From positions 1 through 64,000 of the forward strand of contig NZ_BPEW01000007.1 in the NCBI RefSeq assembly GCF_019654975.1: a stretch of 64,000 nt of DNA, in the 5' to 3' direction. Within the stretch, counting starts at the first letter, position 1. Every line of letters begins with the position of its first letter. This document shows positions 1-9,372 of this stretch, one piece after another. The notes under the pieces are model-generated. The model worked only from the letters and a program-made list of their open reading frames with translations, did no database searches and had not been told where the DNA came from. A program made the translations under genes and the position numbers. Source of the stretch: Shewanella sp. c952. Lineage in GTDB: Bacteria; Pseudomonadota; Gammaproteobacteria; Enterobacterales; Shewanellaceae.

Positions 1-810
1 GTCATTCACCAGCTGGCTTGGGTCATCAACTGGGGTGACTTCAATTGTTAATGTGGCTGTTAAGCCTGTGTTGGTGGTGTAAGTAATGACTGGGACATTG
101 CCGTTCCAGTTTTCATCTGGGGTAAAGGTATAGCTGCCATCTTCATTGATGACGATAGTGCCGTTATCAAGCTGAACGGTGGTGCCCGCAGTGACGGTTT
201 GACCGTTCACTTCAAAACTCACCACGGTTAGATCGCTGTCGATATCGCTATCGTTATCGAGCACATTACCGGTCGCCACTTCATCTTCTGCGATGCTATT
301 ACTGTCATTTTCCAGCTGGCTTGGGTCATCATAGGTGGCATTGCTTTGGCTATCGAAAAATGGGGTTGTATCGGAAACTGATTCGTTTAGGCCTGAAGTT
401 GTGTAACTGGCATCGGCTAGGGTCTCAGCTCCTGAGCGGGATATTGATACATGGCCTGAAGACCCCTCGCTTCCTGACGGAGTCCCTGCTGCTGTATCTG
501 GACCTTCAGTTGGGTCTTCTCCAGCTGCTATAAGTGATTGTATCTGCTCTATTTCGCTTAAAACTTCTAAGTCAGCGATACTATCTTCTGTGCTTTGTTC
601 TACGGAAAAACTGTCTCCTCCGCTTGATGAAATAATGCTACCGTCTTCAAGGAGAAGCTCAACAAAGCTGGCTTCATCAATCGATAAGTTAGTATTAGCG
701 GGAACGAACTCACCGTTTACAAAACTTTTTACATCACCGTTAACTTTAGCGGTAACTGAACCTGTTACTTTTTGAATTTGGCCCGCTTGCGTTATAACTA
801 TCGATTTCAT
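1..810 (-). CDS. LapA/BpfA-like retained surface adhesin, N-terminal part (runs off left edge)
   Basis: Only the first 270 codons are present; the C-terminus lies outside the window. ATG at 808-810 is preceded by GGAG at 817-820. Residues 1-100 resemble the N-terminal retention module of LapA-type type I secreted adhesins, the plug that holds the protein in its outer-membrane TolC-like pore. Residues 106-109 read TAAG, the di-alanine motif cut by the periplasmic protease LapG in LapA. From about residue 160 there is a Ser/Asp-rich linker and the start of cadherin/Ig-like repeats (DDPSQLEND, then a DGSYTFTPDENWNG block). It shares the GEDPT..PDTAAG segment with the adhesin encoded just upstream, so the two are related paralogues. 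Retention and LapG release are known for the family; applying them here is inference. Confidence 0.85.
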   Translation of the reverse strand, partial: MKSIVITQAGQIQKVTGSVTAKVNGDVKSFVNGEFVPANTNLSIDEASFVELLLEDGSIISSSGGDSFSVEQSTEDSIADLEVLSEIEQIQSLIAAGEDPTEGPDTAAGTPSGSEGSSGHVSISRSGAETLADASYTTSGLNESVSDTTPFFDSQSNATYDDPSQLENDSNSIAEDEVATGNVLDNDSDIDSDLTVVSFEVNGQTVTAGTTVQLDNGTIVINEDGSYTFTPDENWNGNVPVITYTTNTGLTATLTIEVTPVDDPSQLVND

Positions 811-983
811 CGTCTGCTCCTTGCTGCGACTCACCTTTATAACGTGTAGCGCATGCACATTTTTTTCAACTTATCATCAACAGATATTAAAGGATCAGGT
901 AACAACGGTCAATTTTTTGACACTTTACTGTTTAAGAATTTTTTGCGAATTGGCTTAATTATATTAAGTCGTTAGTGTTAGCT

Positions 984-1014
984 CAAAAAAAAGCCACTAA
1001 ATAGAGTGGCTTTT
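984..1014 (-). terminator. Rho-independent terminator of the full-length adhesin gene
   Basis: GCCACT at 993-998 pairs with AGTGGC at 1005-1010, flanked by A and T runs that give a U-tract on the minus strand. It lies about 50 bp after the stop of the upstream adhesin, so the downstream adhesin probably has its own promoter in 811-980. Confidence 0.75.
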
Positions 1015-1065
1015 GTCGTGATTAATATTGAATGAGTTGTCTGACTCATACTTTAGACTGACTTT

Positions 1066-4000
1066 TTATGGAATAATATTTCCCTGATCTATTTGCTCAT
1101 AAGGAGGGATGAAGGTGCCATTTGGATCAACGATTAACGCTTCATCAGCTATTAGGCCTGCAATGATATCTGACTCAGCATTACTGCCATAAACTAATGA
1201 CAGGTCGATGCCATCCAGAACAATTGTTACACCGTCGGTACCAATACCTAGTCCATCAGCATCAATGAATATGGTAGTGTTGCCTCCAGTAAAGTCAAAA
1301 GAGAAGAAGTCTTCTAGATTACCGTTTTCTTCACCGACTAACAGCCCTGTTAAATCGAGTACATCGACGTCGTTGTTAAAATTGTAAACAGTATCGGTGC
1401 TGTTATCTGCACTGTCCTGTTCCCAAACAAAGAAGTCTCTTTCTCCGTCATCGGCGCCATTAAGTGCCCCTCCATCTAAACTATCGCTGCCTTGTCCTCC
1501 AGATAGATAATCTCTGCCAATTCCACCCTCTATAGTGTCAGTACCTGTACCGCCTATAAGAATATCATTGCCTTCACCACCTTCCATATCGTCATTGCCT
1601 GCACCACCAATAAGCTCATCATTCCCAGCAAGGCCTTTTAAGATGTCATTTCCTTCACGACCAAAAATACGATCATCCAAGTTAGCACCTGTTAGTGAGT
1701 CAGAACTTGTGCTACCGAATATGAGGTTATTGATATTATCGGTACCAACAACAGTGATCGAATCATCGGCAATCTGATCATGAGTAAAGACCGCTTCAAC
1801 AAATCGAGCTTGGAAGTTACCGCCATTATCATCCAAATAAGTAATTCGCCAAATATCATTGGCAGCTAAAGGATTAGCCATAATATAGTCAGCTAAAGAT
1901 GTTGCGGTAGGATCACCATTTCCATCTAATAGGAATATAGCGCTGTAATCAATTTCCGCTTTCATCAAGCCAGAGTCTGCATCGAAAGACCAAGTAATAA
2001 TGCCGTCACCATCATTTTCAGCTATGACTTCAAACATGGCACTACCTATCGTTAATCTGACTGATACCTCTGACTCTCTCGCTGCACCTGCTGCAGTATT
2101 TTCATCTTGTTCACCAAGCGGAACCGGTATATCGAAAGGAGCTCTTTGGTAGTCAGTAAATAGCTGCAATGAACCACTCTCAGGATCTGAGTTCATCGCG
2201 TTAGCAAACTGCTCACTGATAACCAAGTCTGCATCTTGATCATTACCAGATGTGAGTGGACTCGAGCCGTCACCAATTTGAACTGTTTGACCCGCTAAGC
2301 TGTTTGCTGGAACGGAGTGAATGATAAATTCACCATCAATCGAGTCACTGCCTGAATTTACTGTGAAGGTGAAAGACAGATCCAACTGGTAGTCAACTTC
2401 ACCATTGTCCCCTGGAACGTATACTAGTGTTTCCAGCTCAGTTGCACTTAGTTCTGGTGGATTATCAAAGTCTATTAATGTAAGTGTGTTTCCGCCATCT
2501 ATCATGTAATAGACACTACCTAATTCGACTGTAGGATCTAAGTCAGGCGTGAGCAGTACTAGTGCCAAATTTGTGATGGTGATCGTGTCGTTTACGTCTA
2601 TATCAGAGGGCTTAGTGACGAGTAAAGGATATCCGCTCAAGTATGGATCGGTAATTTCCCCAACAGCGGCAGGAACCCAGATCTCTTTAGCGAATTCACC
2701 TTCAATAACATCATTTACACCATCGATGGTTATTGTGACGACTTCGGTATCATATGCACCATTATTATCAGTGACAGTAACGTTAAAGCTGAGTGTAATT
2801 GATTCCGTTTCTCCCAAAAATTGGATCAACTCATTTGAGATGCTAAAGTCCCAACTATCTTGATCGGCGCTGAATCCAGCAATCAACTGATCGATCTGAT
2901 CTTGGGTTAGTACATCTGTTAGTGTGCCACCACTCCAGGTTATATCACTATTGTAGAGCGAGGAAACACTTGCTGTGTCACCAGTATCCACATCAGTGAA
3001 ACTCAATGCTCCGGTATCACTTATTAATTGATTTACGACGTCTAGATCTTCAGTTACTCCTCCGGATGTATCTACAGTCAGTACTGGAATATCGTTGGTG
3101 CCAGTGACTGTCACAGTGACCAGTTGCTGACTGTAGGCGCCATGTTCATCGGTGACGGTGACCAAGAAGGTCTCATCGTGCATCTCGCCTTGGGCGAGGG
3201 CGTTGACTAGCGCGTTGTCGGCTAAGGTGTAACTCCACACACCAGTATCAGCATCTATATCGAAGGTACCGTAGTCGTTGACTTGGGCGACAAAACTCCA
3301 GCTCCAGCTGGCGCCGTTATCGACATCATCGGCGGTTAAAGTGCCGCCGGTCATTAAGTTGCCTGGCTCGGGATCGTTACCGCCATCCATCACCCCAGCC
3401 TCTAATACATCACCGGTTGCATCGTCGATGGTCGAGGTGATAAGTGGAATATCATTGGTACCAGTGACCGTCACTGTGACCAGTTGCTGACTGTAGGCGC
3501 CATGTTCATCAGTGACGGTGACCAAGAAGGTCTCATCGTGCATCTCGCCTTGGGCGAGGGCGTTGACCAGCGCGTTATCGGCTAAGGTGTAGCTCCACAC
3601 GCCGCTGTCAGCATCAATATCAAAGGTGCCGTAGTCGTTGACCTGGGCGACAAAACTCCAGCTCCAGCTGGCGCCATTATCGACATCATCGGCGGTTAAA
3701 GTGCCACCGGTCATTAAGCTGCCCGGCTCGGGATCGTTACCGCCGTCCATCACCCCGGCTTCAAGTACATCACCGGTTGCATCGTCGATGCTTGAGGTGA
3801 TAAGCGGAATGTCATTGGTGCCGGTGACGGTCACAGTGACCAGTTGCTGACTGTAGGCGCCATGTTCATCGGTCACAGTGACCAAGAAGGTCTCATCGTG
3901 CATCTCGCCTTGGGCGAGGGCGTTGACCAGTGCGTTGTCGGCTAAGGTGTAGCTCCACACACCAGTGTCAGGATCTATATCGAAGGTACCGTAGTCGTTG

Positions 4001-7000
4001 ACTTGGGCGACAAAACTCCAGCTCCAGCTGGCGCCATTATCGACATCATCGGCGGTTAAAGTGCCGCCCGTCATTAGATTGCCCGGCTCGGGATCGTTAC
4101 CGCCGTCCATCACCCCGGCTTCAAGTACATCACCGGTAGCATCGTCGATGGTCGAGGTGATAAGCGGAATATCATTGGTGCCGGTGACGGTCACAGTAAC
4201 CAGTTGCTGACTGTAGGCGCCATGCTCGTCGGTCACAGTGACCAAGAAGGTCTCATCGTGCATCTCGCCTTGGGCGAGGGCGTTGACCAGCGCGTTATCG
4301 GCTAAGGTGTAACTCCACACACCAGTGTCAGTATCAATATCAAAGGTGCCGTAGTCGTTGACTTGGGCGACAAAACTCCAGCTCCAGCTGGCGCCGTTAT
4401 CAACATCATCGGCGGTTAAAGTGCCGCCCGTCATTAGGTTGCCCGGCTCGGGATCGTTACCGCCATCCATCACCCCAGCCTCTAATACATCACCGGTGGC
4501 ATCTTGAATGGTGGAAGTGATAAGCGGAATGTCATTGGTACCAGTGACTGTCACGGTAACCAGTTGCTGACTGTAAGCGCCATGCTCGTCAGTGACGGTG
4601 ACCAAGAAGGTCTCATCGTGCATCTCGCCTTGGGCGAGGGCGTTGACCAGCGCGTTATCGGCTAAGGTGTAACTCCACACACCAGTGTCAGTATCAATAT
4701 CAAAGGTGCCGTAGTCGTTGACTTGGGCGACAAAACTCCAGCTCCAGCTGGCGCCGTTATCAACATCATCGGCGGTTAAAGTGCCGCCCGTCATTAGGTT
4801 GCCTGGCTCAGGATCGTTACCGCCATCCATCACCCCAGCTTCAAGTACATCACCGGTAGCATCTTGAATAGTGGAAGTGATAAGCGGTATGTCATTGGTA
4901 CCAGTGACTGTCACGGTAACCAATTGCTGACTGTAAGCGCCATGCTCGTCGGTCACAGTCACCAAGAAGGTCTCATCGTGCATCTCGTCTTGGGCGAGGG
5001 CGTTGACCAGCGCGTTATCGGCTAAGGTGTAGCTCCACACGCCGCTGTCAGCATCAATATCGAAGGTACCGTAGTCGTTGACCTGGGCGACAAAACTCCA
5101 GCTCCAGCTGGCGCCATTATCGACATCATCGGCGGTTAAAGTGCCGCTGGTCATTAGGTTTCCCGGCTCAGGATCGTTACCGCCATCCATCACCCCGGCT
5201 TCAAGTACATCACCGGTGGCATCGTCGATGCTTGAGGTGATAAGCGGAATGTCGTTGGTGCCGGTGACGGTCACAGTAACCAGTTGCTGACTGTAAGCGC
5301 CATGTTCATCGGTCACAGTGACCAAGAAGGTCTCATCGTGCATCTCGCCTTGGGCGAGGGCGTTAACCAGCGCGTTGTCGGCTAAGGTGTAACTCCACAC
5401 GCCAGTGTCAGCGTCAATATCAAAGGTGCCATAGTCGTTGACTTGGGCGACAAAACTCCAGCTCCAGCTGGCGCCATTATCGACATCATCGGCGGTTAAA
5501 GTGCCGCCGGTCATTAGGTTTCCCGGCTCAGGATCGTTACCGCCATCCATCACCCCGGCTTCAAGTACATCACCGGTGGCATCGTCGATGCTTGAGGTAA
5601 TAAGCGGAATGTCGTTGGTGCCGGTGACTGTCACAGTGACCAGTTGCTGACTGTAAGCGCCATGTTCATCAGTGACGGTGACCAAGAAGGTCTCATCGTG
5701 CATTTCGCCTTGGGCAAGGGCGTTGACCAGCGCGTTATCGGCTAAGGTGTAACTCCACACACCAGTGTCAGTATCAATACCAAAGGTGCCGTAGTCGTTG
5801 ACCTGGGCGACAAAACTCCAGCTCCAGCTGGCGCCATTATCGACATCATCGGCGGTTAAAGTGCCGCCGGTCATTAAGTTGCCTGGCTCGGGATCGTTAC
5901 CGCCGTCCATCACCCCAGCTTCAAGTACATCACCGGTAGCATCTTGAATGGTGGAAGTGATAAGCGGAATGTCATTAGTCCCGGTGACTGTCACAGTAAC
6001 CAGCTGCTGACTGTAAGCGCCATGCTCGTCAGTGACGGTGACCAAGAAGGTCTCATCGTGCATCTCGCCTTGGGCGAGGGCGTTGACCAGCGCGTTATCG
6101 GCTAAGGTGTAACTCCACACGCCGCTGTCAGCGTCAATATCAAAGGTGCCGTAGTCGTTGACTTGGGCGACAAAACTCCAGCTCCAGCTGGCGCCATTAT
6201 CGACATCATCGGCGGTTAAAGTGCCGCTGGTCATTAGGTTTCCCGGCTCGGGATCGTTACCGCCATCCATCACCCCGGCTTCAAGCACATCACCGGTTGC
6301 ATCTTGGATAGTGGAAGTGATAAGCGGAATATCGTTGGTGCCGTTAATCGTTACTGTAACAACTTGATTTGCTGAAAGACCGTATTCGTCGGTCACTGTT
6401 ATGTTGAATGTTTCCGAAACTTGGTCACCAACAGCCAAACTATCGGCTAGTTCATTGCTTAGGATGAATGTCCAACTGCCCGTCGACTCATCGAGGCTAA
6501 ATATTCCGTAAGGTGTTTCTGCTGCATCATTTAAGCTCCATGTAAGAACAGCTCCGTCATCAATATCTGTCGCTGCTAATACGCCGCCTGTTTCAGTTAT
6601 ACCTGCTGTAGCTTCGTTACCGCCGACTAGCACGCCAGCTTCGACTACGTTACCTTGTGCATCTTCAAATGAAGAGGTGATAACGGGAGCATCATTTTCA
6701 CCTGTAATGGTTATCACTAAAGTCAGAGAGACTTCATCACCATCTGCATCCACTAATAGATAATCAAAAGTATCTGTTATTTGTTCACCTAGAGCTAACG
6801 ATTGAACTTCTTCTGTCTGGTTATTAAGGATGTAATTGTAACTTCCGTCGGCGGCGATAACTAAAGAGCCATAAACACCAGCAATAGTGCTTTCAGCGCC
6901 TATCTCTGCTGTGCCTGAACCTGAAGATATTTGCGTCACTTGGGCTAAATCAGCACCTAGAGTATCGTTAGCTAATACATTGCCAAACACGCCTTCAAGG

Positions 7001-7941
7001 TTGTCTTCAGTGATAGCATTTACATCGTCGAGGCCCGTAGGAGCATCATCGACAATATTCGCTGTGACTACCGCAGTGGTACTATCTCCCTGATTGTCAG
7101 TAAGTTGCACTACAAATAGTTCTGATAAAATGTCAGATTCACTGTGATCTAATGCGCTATTAAGGGTGTAGCTATAGGTAAGAATGGAGTTTGTAGGATC
7201 ATAAGCGGTTATCACTAAAGTGCCATATTCACTGGGGATAGTAACTGGGCCGATGAAGTTACCGTCAACAAATACTTGTGCACCATTGATTGTAAGGGCT
7301 TGAATTCCCGCTTGTACGGCAACAGAAACACTCTCAGCTTGTGACAGTGCAGCAACTTGAGGCGCAGAGCCTTCAGCCAAGTTTTCTTCATACAGTGTCA
7401 CAGAGCTAGTAGTAATTGTAGGCTTAGCAAACTGTTCTAAAAAGTTAGGTTGTTCATCTAGGCGAGAGGTTTGTGGCTGAATAAAGCCATCGGTGCTATG
7501 TCCTGCTGCCGCAATTGTTTCGTCACCTGCACGGCCTACCGATATAAAACCACCACCTTCATTACCAGCAGGGCTAGTTTCCCCTGCTGCTGTATCAGGC
7601 AAGTTTAATGTCGGATCTTCACCGCTTAGAATTTGTGCTTGTAAGGCAGCAATTTCTGGAACGATAGCCTCGATGATTGTTTCAGTGGCTTCAAACCCAG
7701 CACTGGTGACTTCAGCTGTGTCTTGGAAATCAGCTTGGGTGACTATGGTACCGTCGCTATATTCAAGTTTAAACGTTGCATCTGCTGCAACATTAAATGA
7801 GGTGTTTTGGCGTAAAGTATCGCCCACCTTAAGAGGAACCATTTCACCCTGATTATTTTGACTGTTGATGACGCCAGAAAGCTCCACAATGGTGGCATCC
7901 TGTTTTGAAATATATGTACCCATTATAAAATACTCGACCAT
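1066..7941 (-). CDS. Giant RTX adhesin, LapA/BpfA-like, with nine near-identical 120-aa repeats
   Basis: A 2291-residue type I secreted surface adhesin. Order: N-terminal retention-like module (about 7-100), a TAAG site at 117-120 matching the LapG site of LapA, VCBS/cadherin-like repeats, nine nearly identical 120-residue repeats each starting NDIPLITS, two diverged repeats, then about six RTX nonapeptides (GGxGxD type, DNA about 1490-1680) that bind calcium, and a C-terminal type I secretion region (DFFVWEQDSADNSTDTV, then DVLDLTGLL). The start is unsure: ATG at 7941, or ATG at 7923 (MGTYISKQ), which fits the family N-terminus better. In Shewanella oneidensis the biofilm adhesin bpfA is remembered next to the hem genes, as here. 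No transporter genes are in the window; they may lie beyond the left edge. Calcium binding and c-di-GMP-controlled release are family knowledge. Confidence 0.9.
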   Translation of the reverse strand: MVEYFIMGTYISKQDATIVELSGVINSQNNQGEMVPLKVGDTLRQNTSFNVAADATFKLEYSDGTIVTQADFQDTAEVTSAGFEATETIIEAIVPEIAALQAQILSGEDPTLNLPDTAAGETSPAGNEGGGFISVGRAGDETIAAAGHSTDGFIQPQTSRLDEQPNFLEQFAKPTITTSSVTLYEENLAEGSAPQVAALSQAESVSVAVQAGIQALTINGAQVFVDGNFIGPVTIPSEYGTLVITAYDPTNSILTYSYTLNSALDHSESDILSELFVVQLTDNQGDSTTAVVTANIVDDAPTGLDDVNAITEDNLEGVFGNVLANDTLGADLAQVTQISSGSGTAEIGAESTIAGVYGSLVIAADGSYNYILNNQTEEVQSLALGEQITDTFDYLLVDADGDEVSLTLVITITGENDAPVITSSFEDAQGNVVEAGVLVGGNEATAGITETGGVLAATDIDDGAVLTWSLNDAAETPYGIFSLDESTGSWTFILSNELADSLAVGDQVSETFNITVTDEYGLSANQVVTVTINGTNDIPLITSTIQDATGDVLEAGVMDGGNDPEPGNLMTSGTLTADDVDNGASWSWSFVAQVNDYGTFDIDADSGVWSYTLADNALVNALAQGEMHDETFLVTVTDEHGAYSQQLVTVTVTGTNDIPLITSTIQDATGDVLEAGVMDGGNDPEPGNLMTGGTLTADDVDNGASWSWSFVAQVNDYGTFGIDTDTGVWSYTLADNALVNALAQGEMHDETFLVTVTDEHGAYSQQLVTVTVTGTNDIPLITSSIDDATGDVLEAGVMDGGNDPEPGNLMTGGTLTADDVDNGASWSWSFVAQVNDYGTFDIDADTGVWSYTLADNALVNALAQGEMHDETFLVTVTDEHGAYSQQLVTVTVTGTNDIPLITSSIDDATGDVLEAGVMDGGNDPEPGNLMTSGTLTADDVDNGASWSWSFVAQVNDYGTFDIDADSGVWSYTLADNALVNALAQDEMHDETFLVTVTDEHGAYSQQLVTVTVTGTNDIPLITSTIQDATGDVLEAGVMDGGNDPEPGNLMTGGTLTADDVDNGASWSWSFVAQVNDYGTFDIDTDTGVWSYTLADNALVNALAQGEMHDETFLVTVTDEHGAYSQQLVTVTVTGTNDIPLITSTIQDATGDVLEAGVMDGGNDPEPGNLMTGGTLTADDVDNGASWSWSFVAQVNDYGTFDIDTDTGVWSYTLADNALVNALAQGEMHDETFLVTVTDEHGAYSQQLVTVTVTGTNDIPLITSTIDDATGDVLEAGVMDGGNDPEPGNLMTGGTLTADDVDNGASWSWSFVAQVNDYGTFDIDPDTGVWSYTLADNALVNALAQGEMHDETFLVTVTDEHGAYSQQLVTVTVTGTNDIPLITSSIDDATGDVLEAGVMDGGNDPEPGSLMTGGTLTADDVDNGASWSWSFVAQVNDYGTFDIDADSGVWSYTLADNALVNALAQGEMHDETFLVTVTDEHGAYSQQLVTVTVTGTNDIPLITSTIDDATGDVLEAGVMDGGNDPEPGNLMTGGTLTADDVDNGASWSWSFVAQVNDYGTFDIDADTGVWSYTLADNALVNALAQGEMHDETFLVTVTDEHGAYSQQLVTVTVTGTNDIPVLTVDTSGGVTEDLDVVNQLISDTGALSFTDVDTGDTASVSSLYNSDITWSGGTLTDVLTQDQIDQLIAGFSADQDSWDFSISNELIQFLGETESITLSFNVTVTDNNGAYDTEVVTITIDGVNDVIEGEFAKEIWVPAAVGEITDPYLSGYPLLVTKPSDIDVNDTITITNLALVLLTPDLDPTVELGSVYYMIDGGNTLTLIDFDNPPELSATELETLVYVPGDNGEVDYQLDLSFTFTVNSGSDSIDGEFIIHSVPANSLAGQTVQIGDGSSPLTSGNDQDADLVISEQFANAMNSDPESGSLQLFTDYQRAPFDIPVPLGEQDENTAAGAARESEVSVRLTIGSAMFEVIAENDGDGIITWSFDADSGLMKAEIDYSAIFLLDGNGDPTATSLADYIMANPLAANDIWRITYLDDNGGNFQARFVEAVFTHDQIADDSITVVGTDNINNLIFGSTSSDSLTGANLDDRIFGREGNDILKGLAGNDELIGGAGNDDMEGGEGNDILIGGTGTDTIEGGIGRDYLSGGQGSDSLDGGALNGADDGERDFFVWEQDSADNSTDTVYNFNNDVDVLDLTGLLVGEENGNLEDFFSFDFTGGNTTIFIDADGLGIGTDGVTIVLDGIDLSLVYGSNAESDIIAGLIADEALIVDPNGTFIPPYEQIDQGNIIP
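3091..6330 (-). repeat. Nine tandem 360-bp repeats inside the adhesin gene
   Basis: The period is exactly 360 bp (120 codons), seen as the same phrases returning at 3278, 3638, 3998 and so on. Copies differ only at a few sites: STIQ/STID/SSID at the start, MTGG/MTSG, and FDIDADS/FDIDTDT/FDIDPDT/FGIDTDT. The variants are shuffled among copies, as expected from recombination or gene conversion within the array. Confidence 0.95.
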
Positions 7942-7991
7942 CTCATCCGTGAGCGAAATAAAGGAACATTAGTACTTAGTCATTTTAATTG

Positions 7992-8017
7992 TTGTACCAA
8001 TAGTACAAAGTTTGTAC
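7992..8017. promoter_or_regulatory. GTAC inverted repeat upstream of the adhesin gene
   Basis: TTGTAC (7992-7997) and GTACAA (8003-8008) form a perfect inverted repeat with a 5-bp centre, followed by another TTGTAC at 8012-8017. It lies about 50-75 bp before the adhesin start, where an operator could sit. No known regulator is assigned. Confidence 0.4.
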
Positions 8018-8155
8018 GTGGTTCAAATGTTGTCAAATCGGGGAAAGTCAAGGTGAGGCAATAATATGTTTTTGGGGTTTTTTGTAAGATTTTAAAGGCG
8101 AGTTTTTTCAGTGGGCTAGCTTATAGGGAATAAAAAATAGTGTGCTTTAAAAGAC

Positions 8156-8177
8156 AAAAAGCCACTATACAGTGGCT
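8156..8177 (-). terminator. Terminator of the hemCDXY operon
   Basis: AGCCACT and AGTGGCT pair across ATAC (8160-8177) and are followed on the minus strand by TTTTT. It starts about 30 bp after the hemY stop. Confidence 0.8.
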
Positions 8178-8205
8178 TCTATATACAAAATTAATATAAA
8201 AAAAC

Positions 8206-9372
8206 TTACAGCTTGGCGGCATTCCTTCTGGTTTGCAGTGCTCTGTTTAATTCGCCTTGGTGTTCCTGTGCATCAGCGAGAGCGTGTAAGTTATTGATGT
8301 CATCCTGGAGGTAACAAGCTTTTTGCCACCATATTTTAGCATTGTGATAATCATGATTCTGGTGATACAACTTAGCTAAACAGATCTGATAATCAACATT
8401 GTCTTCAAAGTTAGCTTCGAGCGCTAATAGCTGCTTTTTAGCTTCAACATCCGACGGGGTGAGTACTTGAGATAATGCTTCAAAAATGGCTTTTGAAGGA
8501 GCTGCTTTAAGTTGCTTTTGCAGCAGCTTTATAGCGTGCTCTTTGTGGTCATAGCGATTTAAGCCGATTGCATATTCTGCAATATATTCTGCTTGTTTTC
8601 GTTCGCTACGCGATAGCCAATGCCAGCATTTTTCTAGCTCTTGTTCATTTGTACTTGCGGCATACTTTAGTAAAGCGATATTGGTTTCAAAAGTGAGCTT
8701 TTTAAACGCATCATCGGTCATAATCTGTTTTTTACTGGCGATAGGCAAAATAAGCTTAAGAGCTTGCCAATCCTGCTGCGCTTGGTACAAATCCACGGCG
8801 AGCTTTAATACAGGCGCTTTGCTTTTACTGGTTGGATTTAACTTATCTAACTCTTCTCGTGCTAGCGCTAATTCACCTTGTTGCAGCAGATAACGGGTAC
8901 GGGTAGTACTGACTGCTTTTGTGGCTAAAGGCTCAAGCTCTGCTTTAGCAAGGTACTCATCACGAGCAATAATATTATTTTGGTGTTGTGCAGCTCGCGC
9001 GGCTGCGAGTAGATTAAGTGCGGGGATCTCACCTTTATCTGCGCCTTTAACCATGGCTTTTTCAGCTGCGGCCCAATCCTCTTCTGCTAGTGCTAAAGCG
9101 CCCATTAGGGTGTGCTTTCTTGCCGCCTTCTTACGCCATTTTTCTGGAAGTAGTCGACTTCCTAAAATGAGGTTCAACACCCAAACAATAACAAACTCAG
9201 CCAGTTGTAGCAGGCTGTAAAAAATAACCAGTGCAATAACTGCAAAGACGATACTGGTCTCTACTTGATAGTCACCAATGGCAATATAAAGGTAGCCTTT
9301 ATTACCAGCTAGAAACGGGCTGATGAAGAAGCCCAGTAAAATAATACCTAGATAGACCAGAACGCGAACCAT
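8206..9372 (-). CDS. hemY: HemY family membrane TPR protein
   Basis: 388 residues. Two N-terminal membrane helices (about 1-20 and 38-72) are followed by a cytoplasmic alpha-helical TPR-like region with Ala/Glu/Leu-rich repeats, the layout of enterobacterial HemY (not the protoporphyrinogen oxidase of the same name). The gene is conserved as the last member of hemCDXY, but its biochemical role in haem synthesis is not settled. The ATG shares its A with the hemX stop (TAATG), so the two are translationally coupled. Confidence 0.9.
   Translation of the reverse strand: MVRVLVYLGIILLGFFISPFLAGNKGYLYIAIGDYQVETSIVFAVIALVIFYSLLQLAEFVIVWVLNLILGSRLLPEKWRKKAARKHTLMGALALAEEDWAAAEKAMVKGADKGEIPALNLLAAARAAQHQNNIIARDEYLAKAELEPLATKAVSTTRTRYLLQQGELALAREELDKLNPTSKSKAPVLKLAVDLYQAQQDWQALKLILPIASKKQIMTDDAFKKLTFETNIALLKYAASTNEQELEKCWHWLSRSERKQAEYIAEYAIGLNRYDHKEHAIKLLQKQLKAAPSKAIFEALSQVLTPSDVEAKKQLLALEANFEDNVDYQICLAKLYHQNHDYHNAKIWWQKACYLQDDINNLHALADAQEHQGELNRALQTRRNAAKL

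Noticed and set aside
3278-6367. Series of 69-70-codon plus-strand frames spaced 360 bp apart
   Set aside because: They are the antisense shadow of the nine adhesin repeats, without ribosome sites and with identical phase in every copy.
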